A stretch of 64,000 nucleotides of DNA from Mycolicibacterium rhodesiae JS60 (GTDB taxonomy: Bacteria > Actinomycetota > Actinomycetes > Mycobacteriales > Mycobacteriaceae): assembly GCA_000230935.2 (NCBI GenBank), contig AGIQ01000001.1, positions 124,001 through 188,000 of the forward strand, read 5' to 3'. Numbering within the stretch: position 1 is the first letter of the stretch; each line of letters starts with the position of its first letter. Below, in pieces: positions 40,398 to 51,362 of this stretch. The notes below the pieces were generated by a model. The model did no database searches. It saw only the letters and a list, made by a program, of their open reading frames with translations, and was not told where the DNA came from. The translations under genes were made by a program, and so were the position numbers.

Positions 40398-41675
40398 GAA
40401 GAACGTACGCACCAGCTCGGTCACCCGGCCGTGCTCCTCGACGACCGGTATCAGCTGCCACTTGTCGAACACCGTGCACGGGTGGGAGACCCCGAACGCT
40501 ATCCAGCTGCCGACCTCGACCACGGGGTCGGCGACAGGCGAGAGTCGCAGGAATGCGTGCTGGTCGTTGAGCTTGACGACTTCGCAGCCGGCCAGCGCGT
40601 CGTCGACCCACTGTGCTCCCTGCCGAAGCCGTTGCGGCACAGGAAGATCCTGATCGAATGACACGTCGCGGCGGCCCATCGTCAGCAGCGCCAGCCCCGG
40701 CTCGGGCCGAGAGCACACCTGCGCCCACACCTGCATCGCCGCCACGAACCCGCCGGGTTCAGCGCCGGGTCTGGTCAGCGGCGAGGTCCGCAGGTAGAGC
40801 CCGTCGTCGTTGGTCAGATACGCACCGCTGCGCAGAACCGTGCGCCACGGTCCGGCCAAAACGTGTGCGGCCACATCGAAATGCGTACTGCCACCGGCAG
40901 TGACGATGACGTCGGGTGACTCGCACAACGGCGCCAGCCGGATGGCAACCGTGCGCACCCACCTCAGGAAATCCCGCACCGGCGCCACACCGGCGGCCGA
41001 CACATCGTGGCCCAACGCGGCCTCGTAGCCGGCGACCCCGACCAGCCGAAGCCGCGGACTGGCCAGGGCCGCCGCGGCCACCGCGTCGGCGGTGGCGTCA
41101 TCGCGACAGCCGGTACGCGTGCCCGGCGCGCCCAGTTCGACGCAGACGTCGACCGGCCGGCCGGCGCCGGCGGCCAGCAGCGCCTCGGTCATCAGATCGA
41201 CCCCGCGAACCGAGTCCACCCAGCAGATCAGCCGGAAATCGGCATCCCCGTCGAGTTCGGCGGCCAGCCAGGCCAGCCCCGCCGAGTCGACCAGTTCGTT
41301 CGCCAGCACCACCTCGCGCACCCCGAACGCCCGGTAGGTCCGGACCTGGCTGATCGTCGCGGCCGTCACCGCACACGCCCCGGCCTCGAACTGCCGGGCC
41401 AGCAGCTGTGGGGACATGTGGGTTTTCCCGTGCGGCGCCAGTTCGACACCGTGCCGCACACACCAGCCGGCCATCGTGGCCAGGTTGTGGCGCAGCGCCT
41501 CGTCGGACAAGACGCACACCGGTCCCAGCGGCCCGGCGTCGAACAGATCGGGCGCGGCAGCACAGATCTCAGTGGCAGTAAGGCCCGCCCATGCGGCGGG
41601 CAACCCCTTGTACCGCCAGTCCACCCGCTCGTCGGCCAGGGCTGCCACCGCGGCCGCGCTTATGAGGGACCTCAT
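40395..41675 (-). CDS. PLP-dependent D-serine dehydratase / D-threonine aldolase-like enzyme
   Basis: A 426-aa protein with an alanine-racemase-like barrel and a D-serine-dehydratase-type C-terminus. The PLP lysine is in [11 protein letters not shown]; the later zinc ligands appear as [10 protein letters not shown], the HxC pattern of eukaryotic-type D-serine dehydratase. It likely acts on a D-beta-hydroxy amino acid. The start is ATG at 41675 (a GTG lies one codon earlier), 23 bp from the divergent lysS. It shares the inverted repeat with coaX at its 3' end. Confidence 0.83.
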   Translation of the reverse strand: MRSLISAAAVAALADERVDWRYKGLPAAWAGLTATEICAAAPDLFDAGPLGPVCVLSDEALRHNLATMAGWCVRHGVELAPHGKTHMSPQLLARQFEAGACAVTAATISQVRTYRAFGVREVVLANELVDSAGLAWLAAELDGDADFRLICWVDSVRGVDLMTEALLAAGAGRPVDVCVELGAPGTRTGCRDDATADAVAAAALASPRLRLVGVAGYEAALGHDVSAAGVAPVRDFLRWVRTVAIRLAPLCESPDVIVTAGGSTHFDVAAHVLAGPWRTVLRSGAYLTNDDGLYLRTSPLTRPGAEPGGFVAAMQVWAQVCSRPEPGLALLTMGRRDVSFDQDLPVPQRLRQGAQWVDDALAGCEVVKLNDQHAFLRLSPVADPVVEVGSWIAFGVSHPCTVFDKWQLIPVVEEHGRVTELVRTFF

Positions 41676-41698
41676 CACCTCATTTAAGCTGGCACGTC

Positions 41699-43219
41699 GT
41701 GAGCTCTGCAGACACTCCGGATACCGACCACGCGGGCGTCGACGTCCCCGAACAGTTCCGGATCCGCCAGGGCAAGCGCGAGGCCCTGCTGGCCCAGGGC
41801 AAAGACCCCTACCCGGTTTCGGTTCCACGCACCCATTCGCTGGCCGAGATCCGGGCGGCCTACCCCGACCTGGCCGCCGACACCACCACCGGTGACGTTG
41901 TCGGCGTCGCCGGCCGCGTGGTGTTCGCCAGGAACTCCGGCAAGTTGTGTTTCGCGACGCTGCAGGAAGGCGACGGCACTCAGCTGCAGGCCATGATCAG
42001 CCTGGCCGGCGTCGGTGAGCAGGCCCTGGAAGAGTGGAAGGCCGAGGTCGACCTCGGCGACATCGTGTTCGTGCATGGCGAGGTGATCAGTTCGCGGCGC
42101 GGTGAGCTGTCGGTTCTCGCCGATTCCTGGCAAATGGCCAGCAAGGCGTTGCGCCCGCTACCCGTCGCGCACAAGGAGATGAGCGAGGAGTCCCGGGTCC
42201 GGCAACGCTATGTCGACCTGATCGTCCGCCCTCAGGCGCGTGACGTCGCCCGCCAGCGCATTGCCGTCGTGCGGGCCGTCCGTCACGCACTGGAACGTCG
42301 CGGGTTCCTCGAGGTCGAGACCCCGATGCTGCAGACGCTGGCCGGCGGTGCCGCGGCCCGGCCGTTCGTCACCCACTCCAATGCCCTCGACGCGGACCTG
42401 TACCTGCGGATCGCTCCGGAGTTGTTCCTCAAGCGGTGCGTCGTGGGCGGCCTGGAGAAGGTTTTCGAGCTGAATCGGAACTTCCGAAACGAAGGTGCGG
42501 ATTCCACACATTCGCCGGAATTCTCGATGCTCGAGACTTATCAGGCCTGGGGGACGTACGACGATTCGGCGATCGTCACCCGCGAAGTTATTCAGGAAGT
42601 GGCGGATGAGGCCATCGGGACTCGGCAAGTGCCATTGCCGGATGGAACTATCTATGACATCGACGGGGAATGGCCGTCGATTCAAATGTATCCGTCGCTG
42701 TCCGAAGCTCTCGGTGAAGAGATCACACCCGACACATCAGCCGAATACTTACTCGCAATTGCCGACCGGCTTGGCGTCGAGATCCCGAAGGATCGCGGCT
42801 ACGGGCACGGCAAGCTCGTCGAGGAACTCTGGGAGCACACGGTCGGTGACACGTTGTGGGCTCCGACATTCGTCAGGGATTTCCCGGTCGAGACCACACC
42901 GCTGACCCGGCAGCATCGGAGTATCGCTGGCGTGACCGAGAAGTGGGATCTGTACGCGCGCGGAATGGAGTTGGCGACGGGCTACTCCGAACTCGTCGAT
43001 CCGATCATTCAGCGCGAACGGTTCGAGGCCCAGGCCAGGGCGGCGGCCGCCGGCGACGACGAGGCGATGGCGCTTGACGAGGATTTCCTCGCCGCGATGG
43101 AGTATGCGATGCCGCCGACCACCGGAACGGGAATGGGCATCGATCGGCTGTTGATGGTTCTCACCGGCTTGTCAATTCGCGAAACGGTTTTGTTCCCGAT
43201 TGTTCGCCGACACGGCTGA
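41699..43219 (+). CDS. lysS: Lysyl-tRNA synthetase (class II)
   Basis: A 506-aa class IIb synthetase: OB-fold tRNA-binding domain ([19 protein letters not shown]), motif 1 ([10 protein letters not shown]), motif 2 ([10 protein letters not shown] with [10 protein letters not shown]), motif 3 ([13 protein letters not shown]). Corresponds to Mtb LysS (Rv3598c). GTG start at 41699. From about 42480 on, codon choice shifts toward A/T-ending codons (GAA, GGA, ATT), including a TTA leucine codon at 42749. Confidence 0.96.
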   Translation: MSSADTPDTDHAGVDVPEQFRIRQGKREALLAQGKDPYPVSVPRTHSLAEIRAAYPDLAADTTTGDVVGVAGRVVFARNSGKLCFATLQEGDGTQLQAMISLAGVGEQALEEWKAEVDLGDIVFVHGEVISSRRGELSVLADSWQMASKALRPLPVAHKEMSEESRVRQRYVDLIVRPQARDVARQRIAVVRAVRHALERRGFLEVETPMLQTLAGGAAARPFVTHSNALDADLYLRIAPELFLKRCVVGGLEKVFELNRNFRNEGADSTHSPEFSMLETYQAWGTYDDSAIVTREVIQEVADEAIGTRQVPLPDGTIYDIDGEWPSIQMYPSLSEALGEEITPDTSAEYLLAIADRLGVEIPKDRGYGHGKLVEELWEHTVGDTLWAPTFVRDFPVETTPLTRQHRSIAGVTEKWDLYARGMELATGYSELVDPIIQRERFEAQARAAAAGDDEAMALDEDFLAAMEYAMPPTTGTGMGIDRLLMVLTGLSIRETVLFPIVRRHG

Positions 43220-43269
43220 AGTGCACCGATCCAATCCTTGTTGAATGCCGTGTGCCAGTGTGGCAGATT

Positions 43270-43315
43270 GGTGGCACAGTGTTTGTTGGTGGCACAGTGT
43301 TTGTTGGTGGCACAG
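43270..43315. repeat. Tandem 18-bp repeats upstream of lsr2
   Basis: The unit GGTGGCACAGTGTTTGTT occurs twice in exact tandem (43270-43287, 43288-43305) and is followed by its first ten bases (43306-43315). A related inverted element, TGTGCCA-GTG-TGGCAGA, lies just upstream (about 43251-43267). All sit 55-120 bp before the lsr2 ATG, so they may be protein-binding sites in its promoter. Confidence 0.8.
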
Positions 43316-43370
43316 GGTGAAGACGCCCAACTATCGGTTGATGGCGCAGGCTTAAGGATTCAGTGAGGCA

Positions 43371-43712
43371 ATGGCCAAGAAAGTTACCGTCACTCTCGTC
43401 GACGATTTTGACGGCGCGGGCGCTGCGGATGAAACAGTCGAATTCGCGCTCGACGGTGTGAGCTATGAGATCGATCTTTCTTCAAAGAATGCTCAGAAAC
43501 TCCGCAACGATCTCAAGCAGTGGGTCGAGGCCAGCCGTCGCGTCGGTGGCCGCCGCCGTGGCCGCTCGGGCCCGGCCGGCCGTGGGCGTGCCGCCATCGA
43601 CCGGGAGCAGAGCGCCGCGATTCGCGACTGGGCTCGCCGCAATGGCCACAAGGTGTCCACTCGGGGGCGCATCCCGGCCGACATCATCGACGCCTTCCAC
43701 GCCGCGACCTAG
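43371..43712 (+). CDS. lsr2: Nucleoid-associated protein Lsr2
   Basis: A 113-aa H-NS-like protein that binds AT-rich DNA and silences foreign genes. N-terminal dimerisation beta domain ([20 protein letters not shown]), basic linker ([15 protein letters not shown]) and C-terminal domain ending in [15 protein letters not shown] with the AT-hook-like RGR motif. Nearly the size of Mtb Lsr2 (112 aa). Tandem repeats upstream may be autoregulatory sites. clpC1 follows after 225 bp. Confidence 0.97.
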   Translation: MAKKVTVTLVDDFDGAGAADETVEFALDGVSYEIDLSSKNAQKLRNDLKQWVEASRRVGGRRRGRSGPAGRGRAAIDREQSAAIRDWARRNGHKVSTRGRIPADIIDAFHAAT

Positions 43713-43736
43713 ACCTGCGCCTCCTTTCGGCCGGAG

Positions 43737-43751
43737 TTCGCTTGCGGCGAA
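43737..43751. promoter_or_regulatory. Candidate ClgR-type operator upstream of clpC1
   Basis: TTCGC-N5-GCGAA, a perfect five-base inverted repeat with a five-base spacer, resembling the CGC-N5-GCG core recognised by ClgR, which activates clp genes in corynebacteria and mycobacteria. It is about 190 bp before the clpC1 start. The spacer does not match the published consensus fully, as I remember it. Confidence 0.4.
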
Positions 43752-43937
43752 GCGGCCACCGGCAATTACCGGAAACGTTTCGCTGTCCTGCTGCGTTGGT
43801 GTGCTAGGTCCGCACCGTTAGGGACGCGGTATGGGTGGGCAAGGGAGGACGCCTCCCGGGGCCTCCCATTAGAGTGGACGACAGGTACGTGGTGACTACC
43901 GCTGTACCTAATCGTGATGGAGAGCAGGTAACCGACG

Positions 43938-46475
<2,538 letters not shown>

Positions 46476-46487
46476 GCGAGCGACGAA

Positions 46488-46517
46488 GAAGCCCTCGACG
46501 ACGTCGGGGGCTTTTTC
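46488..46517 (+). terminator. Intrinsic terminator of clpC1
   Basis: GCCCTCGA (46491-46498) pairs with TCGGGGGC (46504-46511), an 8-bp stem with one G-T pair and a five-base loop, followed directly by TTTTT (46512-46516). This is one of few classical intrinsic terminators in the window. Confidence 0.8.
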
Positions 46518-46551
46518 GTATTGCAGAGCCCCGGACAGCTACGCTGCGCTC

Positions 46552-46920
46552 ATGCTTGTGGTCACCACCAACGACATTCCGGGCTGGGAGATCCAGCGGG
46601 TGTGCGGCGAGGTGTTCGGTCTCACCGTGCGATCGCGCAATGCCTTCTCCCAGATGGGTGCCGGCTTCAAGAGCATGTTCGGCGGCGAGCTGCAGGGCAT
46701 GACCAAGAATCTCGCCGAGAGCCGCAACGAGGCGATGAACCGGCTGATGAACGAGGCCCGCAACCGTGGCGGGAACGCGATCATCGGAATGCGCTTCGAC
46801 ACCACTGAGCTCGGCGATGTCTGGACTGAGATCTGCGCCTACGGCACCGCAGTGCAGGCCGTCCCGGTCAGCGATGCCGCCAAGTACACCGCACAGCAGC
46901 TGGGTTACGGCGCCAGCTGA
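46552..46920 (+). CDS. YbjQ/UPF0145 family protein
   Basis: A 122-aa protein: VTTNDIPGWEIQRVCGEVFGL, then LAESRNEAMNRLMNEARNRGGNAIIGMRFDTTELGD, the heavy-metal-binding-like YbjQ pattern (landmarks GWEIQ, EAMNRL, ANAIIGMRFD-type strand). The family forms pentamers; its role is unknown. The ATG at 46552 lies just after the clpC1 terminator. A cobalamin riboswitch starts about 10 bp after its stop. Confidence 0.85.
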   Translation: MLVVTTNDIPGWEIQRVCGEVFGLTVRSRNAFSQMGAGFKSMFGGELQGMTKNLAESRNEAMNRLMNEARNRGGNAIIGMRFDTTELGDVWTEICAYGTAVQAVPVSDAAKYTAQQLGYGAS

Positions 46921-46929
46921 TACCGGGCG

Positions 46930-47035
46930 GGTATAACATCCTCGATGTAAGAGACGAGTCGAGGAATCTGGTGAAATTCCAGAACGGTCGCGCCACTGTT
47001 GAGAGTCAGACCCGAGGCCCGTCACGGTTCGCATG
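46930..47035 (+). ncRNA. Cobalamin riboswitch (compact form)
   Basis: Conserved elements in order: GAGGAATCTGGTGAAATTCC (46961-46980), CGGTCGCGCCACTGT (the B12 box, about 46985-46999) and GAGAGTCAGACCC (47001-47013). Upstream AACATCCTCGATG forms the first arm. The total length of about 105 nt is shorter than the usual 200 nt. It leads into cbtB, a predicted cobalt transporter, so cobalamin most likely shuts off cobalt uptake when abundant. Confidence 0.9.
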
Positions 47036-47065
47036 TGGGACGCGCAGTTCCCTGAAAGGACTCCA

Positions 47066-47278
47066 ATGACTACTCCGCAGACACAGGGCCGGTCTCGCGC
47101 CGTCGACCTCTCGGCCGCCAAGGCCGTCGTCTGGCTCTCGCTGACCGCGTTCTTCGCGCTGCTGGTCCTCTACTTCGTCGGCGTCGATCAAGGCGCCACT
47201 TCGGTGTTCGGCGACAACATGTACATCCACGAATTCGTGCATGACGCCCGCCATCTGCTCGGCTTCCCCTGCCACTGA
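47066..47278 (+). CDS. cbtB: Cobalt transporter subunit CbtB
   Basis: A 70-aa protein with one membrane helix (AVVWLSLTAFFALLVLYFVG) and a histidine-rich C-terminus (HEFVHDARHLLGFPCH) expected to bind cobalt. It has a good ribosome site (GAAAGGA) before the ATG at 47066 and lies 30 bp after the riboswitch. The CbtAB system is known by prediction from B12-riboswitch association. Confidence 0.9.
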   Translation: MTTPQTQGRSRAVDLSAAKAVVWLSLTAFFALLVLYFVGVDQGATSVFGDNMYIHEFVHDARHLLGFPCH

Positions 47279-47291
47279 GCGACTCAATTAC

Positions 47292-48098
47292 ATGGAAAAG
47301 TCAATAATCTGGCGCGGCATTCTGGCCGGCGCCCTTGCCGGCCTGCTCGGATTCGTCTGGTCGAAGATCTTCATCGAGCCGATCGTCGGGCGGGCCATCG
47401 ATTTCGAGGACGGCACCGCGGCCGCCCATGAGGCCATGGAGGCGGCGTCCGCTCACGGTCACAGCCACGGTCACGAAGAGGGCGGGGAGCTGTTCACCCG
47501 GGCCGTGCAGTCCAATATCGGTATGGGACTGGGCGTACTGCTCTTCAGCGTGGCGCTCGGTGCGCTGTTCGCGGTCGTGTTCTGCGTGGCCTACAGCCGG
47601 ATCACCACTGTGTCGGCCCGCACGCTGGCGGTGCTGACCGCAGGGGCGATGCTCATCTCGCTGTGGGTGGTCCCTGCGCTCAAGTACCCGCCCAGCCCGC
47701 CGGCGACCAGCCTGGACGAAACCATCAAGCAGCGCGCCCTGCTGTATGTGCTGATGGTGGCGCTTTCCGCGCTGTTCATGGTCGCTTCGGTGTACCTCGC
47801 GTTCCAGCTCACGCCGAAACTGGGCGCCTGGAACGCGACTCTGGCAGCGGGTGGCGCCTACATCGTCGCGGTCGCGGTCGTCATGCTCATCCTGCCGACG
47901 ATCAACGAGACACCGGGCCCGATGGTCAACGACGCCGGGACGATCGTTTTCCCGGGTTTCCCAGCGGCCGATCTGTACGAGTTCCGGTTGTATGCGCTGG
48001 GCACCCAGGTGATCGTCTGGACGACGATCGGCCTGTTCGGTGGGGCCATGCTGTCCCGGCTGCTCGACAGCAAGGCGCCGGAGTCCATCTCTGCGTGA
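47292..48098 (+). CDS. cbtA: Cobalt transporter CbtA
   Basis: A 268-aa protein with about six membrane helices (GILAGALAGLLGFVWSKIFI at the start; IVAVAVVMLILPTIN later). The loop after the first helix, AHGHSHGHEEG, is a metal-binding histidine cluster. This arrangement with CbtB is the expected two-gene cobalt uptake unit. The phosphatase gene overlaps its stop by four bases. Confidence 0.9.
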   Translation: MEKSIIWRGILAGALAGLLGFVWSKIFIEPIVGRAIDFEDGTAAAHEAMEAASAHGHSHGHEEGGELFTRAVQSNIGMGLGVLLFSVALGALFAVVFCVAYSRITTVSARTLAVLTAGAMLISLWVVPALKYPPSPPATSLDETIKQRALLYVLMVALSALFMVASVYLAFQLTPKLGAWNATLAAGGAYIVAVAVVMLILPTINETPGPMVNDAGTIVFPGFPAADLYEFRLYALGTQVIVWTTIGLFGGAMLSRLLDSKAPESISA

Positions 48099-48652
48099 GT
48101 GAGGTCGTCCGGCTGACGTTGGTGTCGCATGGTATGACCGACGCCATGTCAGCCGGGCGATTTCCGGTGGACGAAACGCTGAATGCGCTTGGCCGCCGCC
48201 AGCTTTCGCAGCTCGATGCGCCTGCCGCCGACACGGTGCTGTGCGGGCCCGAGACCCGGACGCGCGAGACTGCCGAACTGCTCGGTCTGACGGCCATGGT
48301 GGATGGTCGGCTGGCCGATCTGGATTGTGGTCAGTGGCGAGGTATGGCCCTCGACGAGGTGCCGCCCGACCAGCTCACCCGCTGGCTCACCGACCCCGAC
48401 AGTTGCCCGCATGGCGGGGAGTCGATCGTCGAATTGCTGGCGCGGGTGCGTGGCTGGCTCGCGGATGTCAGCCGGACGCCGGGCGGCGCAGTGGCGATCA
48501 CCCACCCCGCGGTGATCCGTGCGGCGATCCTCGATGCGCTGGACGCACCCCCGAAGTCGTTCTGGCGAATCGACATTGCGCCGTCCAGCCGCACCGCCAT
48601 GAACTTCCGGGGAATGGTGTGGACGCTGCGATCAGCGGTAACGGGGCAGTAG
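48095..48652 (+). CDS. Histidine phosphatase family protein with altered RHG motif
   Basis: A 185-aa phosphoglycerate-mutase-like protein: TLVSHGMTD at the N-terminus (residues 8-16), CGPETRTRETAELLG for the second Arg, LADLDCGQWRGM for the acid and AITHPAVIRAA for the second His. The canonical RHG is SHG here, so the phosphate-binding Arg is missing. It overlaps cbtA (GTGA), which suggests a role near cobalamin synthesis (CobC-like), but activity is uncertain. It converges with lpqF with a 21-bp overlap of ends. Confidence 0.83.
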   Translation: MSEVVRLTLVSHGMTDAMSAGRFPVDETLNALGRRQLSQLDAPAADTVLCGPETRTRETAELLGLTAMVDGRLADLDCGQWRGMALDEVPPDQLTRWLTDPDSCPHGGESIVELLARVRGWLADVSRTPGGAVAITHPAVIRAAILDALDAPPKSFWRIDIAPSSRTAMNFRGMVWTLRSAVTGQ

Positions 48653-50002
48653 CCCGAAGACCTGCTTGATGATCGTCATCACCCAGCCACCTGCGTTCGC
48701 GCTGTGGAACCGGGGCCAATTGAGCTGGAAGCTGACCACCCACGCCTGCCCGGTGCGGTCGACGGCATACCAGCTGAATGTCATGTCGCCGGGCAGATTG
48801 CCGGCCTTGGCGCCGACATAGGGCCATTCGGCTTTGTCGAGGTCGATGCCCGCGGTTTCCGACATCACGTCCTTGACCTGGGCTGCGGGTCCGACGGCGT
48901 TGTGCTGCAGACCGGCGTGCACGCGACAGATGTCCTCGGCGTTGCCGTACCACTCGGCGCCGTAGGCCGAACCGGGTGAGTGGGAGCGATACGGGTCCGG
49001 GTCGTATGGCCGGGAATCGGCGTCGTGCAACAGCTTTGCGCGGTCCTGTGCAACGGTGGCGGTCTTCCAGTTCTCCCGCACATCCGGATTGCCCCAGCCG
49101 ATGGCGAACAGTTCCCGCATGGTGGGGAACGGTGTCATGCTCGCCGGGTCGTGGTGGCCGGCGGCGGCGAGAGCCTCTTCGACGGCGTGGGTGCCCAGGC
49201 GCCCGATCAGCAGATCGGTGGCCATGTTGTCGCTCGTTGCGATCATCTTGCCGGCCGCTTCGCGAACCGTGATCTGCGAACCGGGCGGCAGCTTGTCGAA
49301 GCCAGATGTGCCGAGCTTCTTGCCCTCGGCGGTGATCGTCAGCTTGTCGTCCCACTTCAAAGTCCCTGCCGTTATTGCAGTTTCGACCGCATAGAGCACA
49401 TAGGTTTTGAAAATCGAAGCGAGCGGCAGGGATTCGGAAGTATTGGTACCGGCGACCTTCTCGCAGCGGCCAGCGTCGACCTTGGACACCTGCCATGAAT
49501 AACGGGCGCCCGTGCGGCTCAGCGCGGTGTCGACGTCCTGCCATGAGTCGATTTTGGGTGTTTCGGTGTTGACGACGAACCGGCTGACGAAGGTGTCGTC
49601 CCCGATCCGCAGGTCGATGTCCTGGCGCGCGCCATAGGACGTCAGCAGGTGCAGGGTGGCGACGTTCGCGCCGATGTCGACTCCGGCCAGGGTATAGGGC
49701 CGGTCCCACCACAGTGAGTCCATGCTGTGGGCGACCGGGTCCACGAGCTCGGGGGTGGCCAGCGTCTTGACGCTTTCGTTCCCGATCGGCCAGTCCGAGT
49801 TCAGCATGTCCATGACTTGCTTGGCCCGCACCCCGGTGGGGGTGTTGAGGTCGATGCGGACACCCGCGCCGGCGTTGGCCGGCGGGGTGGGTGCCGGTGA
49901 GCAGCTGGTTGCCAGGGCAGCGGCGGACGCGATGACGGTGGCCAATGCCACCGCGCTGCGGCGCGCCCGGCGCGCGCTACGCCTTGGTGCCGGTCCCGGC
50001 AA
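48632..50002 (-). CDS. lpqF: Lipoprotein with beta-lactamase-like domain, LpqF
   Basis: A roughly 456-aa exported lipoprotein. Signal VALATVIASAAALATSC ends in a lipobox Cys. The serine beta-lactamase/transpeptidase fold has SxxK in LASIFKTYVL, SDN in IATSDNMATD and KAG in GAKAGNLPG. It matches Mtb LpqF (Rv3593). The start is unclear: TTG at 50002 gives a signal peptide with a basic N-terminus and overlaps mhuD by 26 bp; a GTG at 49951 would lose the basic part; ATG at 50065 lies deep inside mhuD. Confidence 0.88.
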   Translation of the reverse strand: MPGPAPRRSARRARRSAVALATVIASAAALATSCSPAPTPPANAGAGVRIDLNTPTGVRAKQVMDMLNSDWPIGNESVKTLATPELVDPVAHSMDSLWWDRPYTLAGVDIGANVATLHLLTSYGARQDIDLRIGDDTFVSRFVVNTETPKIDSWQDVDTALSRTGARYSWQVSKVDAGRCEKVAGTNTSESLPLASIFKTYVLYAVETAITAGTLKWDDKLTITAEGKKLGTSGFDKLPPGSQITVREAAGKMIATSDNMATDLLIGRLGTHAVEEALAAAGHHDPASMTPFPTMRELFAIGWGNPDVRENWKTATVAQDRAKLLHDADSRPYDPDPYRSHSPGSAYGAEWYGNAEDICRVHAGLQHNAVGPAAQVKDVMSETAGIDLDKAEWPYVGAKAGNLPGDMTFSWYAVDRTGQAWVVSFQLNWPRFHSANAGGWVMTIIKQVFGLLPRYR

Positions 50003-50294
50003 CGTCCAACACAACCTCGAACTCCAGCAGATGGGCACCCTTGGCCACCGGGTTGGCGCGTTCACCGGCGTGCGCGTGGATCGCGGGCCCGGTCGCCCAG
50101 GCCTGGAAGGCCTCTTCGGACTCCCACGTGGTCACCACGAAGTAGCGGTCCTCGCCCTTGACCGGGCGCAGCAATTGGAACCCGAGGAACCCCGGCTGGT
50201 TGTCGACGGCGTGGGCACGGTTGGCGAACCGCTTCTCCAGTTCGGGGCCGGCACCCGGTGGAATCTCGATTGCGTTGATCTTCACCACGGACAT
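49977..50294 (-). CDS. mhuD: Heme-degrading monooxygenase MhuD
   Basis: A 105-aa ferredoxin-like-fold protein (antibiotic-biosynthesis-monooxygenase family) that breaks heme to release iron. The catalytic and heme residues Asn7, Trp66 and His75 (KINAIEI, QAWATG, IHAHAGER) sit exactly at the positions known in Mtb MhuD (Rv3592). ATG at 50294. It lies directly before lpqF on the same strand. Confidence 0.93.
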   Translation of the reverse strand: MSVVKINAIEIPPGAGPELEKRFANRAHAVDNQPGFLGFQLLRPVKGEDRYFVVTTWESEEAFQAWATGPAIHAHAGERANPVAKGAHLLEFEVVLDVAGTGTKA

Positions 50295-50349
50295 GGCGCA
50301 AGGCTACCGCGCCCGCCGCGGGCGGTGGCCGACCGCGCAAGATGAAGCG

Positions 50350-51120
50350 GTGAGCACCGATTCGCTGGCGTATCGGGGTGGCAGTGGTCGCCCGCTGGTG
50401 TTGGTGCACGGCCTGATGGGGCGTGGCACCACGTGGTCGCGGCAGGTGCCGTGGCTGAGGAGATTCGGCGCGGTCTACACCTATGACGCGCCGTGGCATC
50501 GCGGCCGTGAGGTCGACGATCCCGAACCCGTCAGCACCGAGCGGTTCGTCGCCGACCTGGGTGCCGCCGTTGAAGCCCTCGGCCGCCCGGCGATTCTCGT
50601 CGGTCACTCGATGGGCGGTCTGCACTCGTGGTGTCTGGCCGCGCAGCGGCCCGATCTGGTGCGTGCGCTGGTGGTCGAGGACATGGCACCCGACTTCGTC
50701 GGCCGGACGACCGGTCCGTGGGAGCCCTGGGTGCATGCGCTGCCGGTCGAATACCCCACTGCCGAACAGGTTTACGACGAGTACGGGCCGATCGCCGGTC
50801 GCTACTTCCTCGAGGCGTTCGACCGGACGGCGACCGGCTGGCGGCTACACGGCCGGCCCGCCCGCTGGATGGAGATCGCCGGGCAATGGGGCACCCGCGA
50901 CTACTGGCAGCAGTGGCAGGCGGTCCGCGTTCCGGTGTTGCTCATCGAGGCCGGTGACTCGGTGGCCCCGCCGGGGCAGATGCGCCGGATGGCGGAACTG
51001 GCCGCCGACGCCCGCTACGTGCATGTGCCGGGCGCAGGCCACCTCGTCCACGACGACGCCCCGGAGCAGTACCGGGAAGCCGTCGAGACGTTCCTAGCGG
51101 CGCTCCCCGAGGACGCCTGA
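50350..51120 (+). CDS. Alpha/beta hydrolase (Rv3591c homologue)
   Basis: A 256-aa serine hydrolase: VHGLMGRGTTW (oxyanion), GHSMGG (nucleophile), EAGDSVAP (acid), GAGHLVHDD (His). Substrate unknown. GTG at 50350 (VSTDSLAYRGG) is the first in-frame start after mhuD's divergent start. Position matches Mtb Rv3591c. Confidence 0.88.
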   Translation: MSTDSLAYRGGSGRPLVLVHGLMGRGTTWSRQVPWLRRFGAVYTYDAPWHRGREVDDPEPVSTERFVADLGAAVEALGRPAILVGHSMGGLHSWCLAAQRPDLVRALVVEDMAPDFVGRTTGPWEPWVHALPVEYPTAEQVYDEYGPIAGRYFLEAFDRTATGWRLHGRPARWMEIAGQWGTRDYWQQWQAVRVPVLLIEAGDSVAPPGQMRRMAELAADARYVHVPGAGHLVHDDAPEQYREAVETFLAALPEDA

Positions 51121-51291
51121 CGACGGCCACGCCGGGTGGTGTTCGAATCGGGTCCGCATGGCGTCGAGGTCGTGGCTGATCCGGCGGGCGTCGGCGTCGT
51201 CACCGAAGAGTGGGCCGACCATCGGCGCGCTCACCCGGAATTGATCGGCACGCAGCCGCAGTTTGTTCAGGAATGCGAGTAATGCGGTCAT
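51094..51291 (-). CDS. Small hypothetical protein (65 aa)
   Basis: A minus-strand frame starting MTALLAFLNKLRLRADQF and containing PLFGDDADARRISHDLDAM. I do not recognise it. It diverges from the GlxA-type regulator 71 bp away and its end overlaps the end of the hydrolase by 27 bp. Codon use is compatible with a real gene. Confidence 0.45.
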   Translation of the reverse strand: MTALLAFLNKLRLRADQFRVSAPMVGPLFGDDADARRISHDLDAMRTRFEHHPAWPSSGVLGERR

Positions 51292-51362
51292 GGCAGTAAT
51301 ACTTCGGCAGAAAAGATCCCGCCAACAGTGGCAGTACTGACCGGGTGGTATAAAATTCTGCC

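Noticed and set aside
43270..43315. The tandem repeats as a CRISPR or a transposon end
   Set aside because: Units are directly adjacent without spacers, there are no terminal inverted repeats, and no cas or transposase gene is near.
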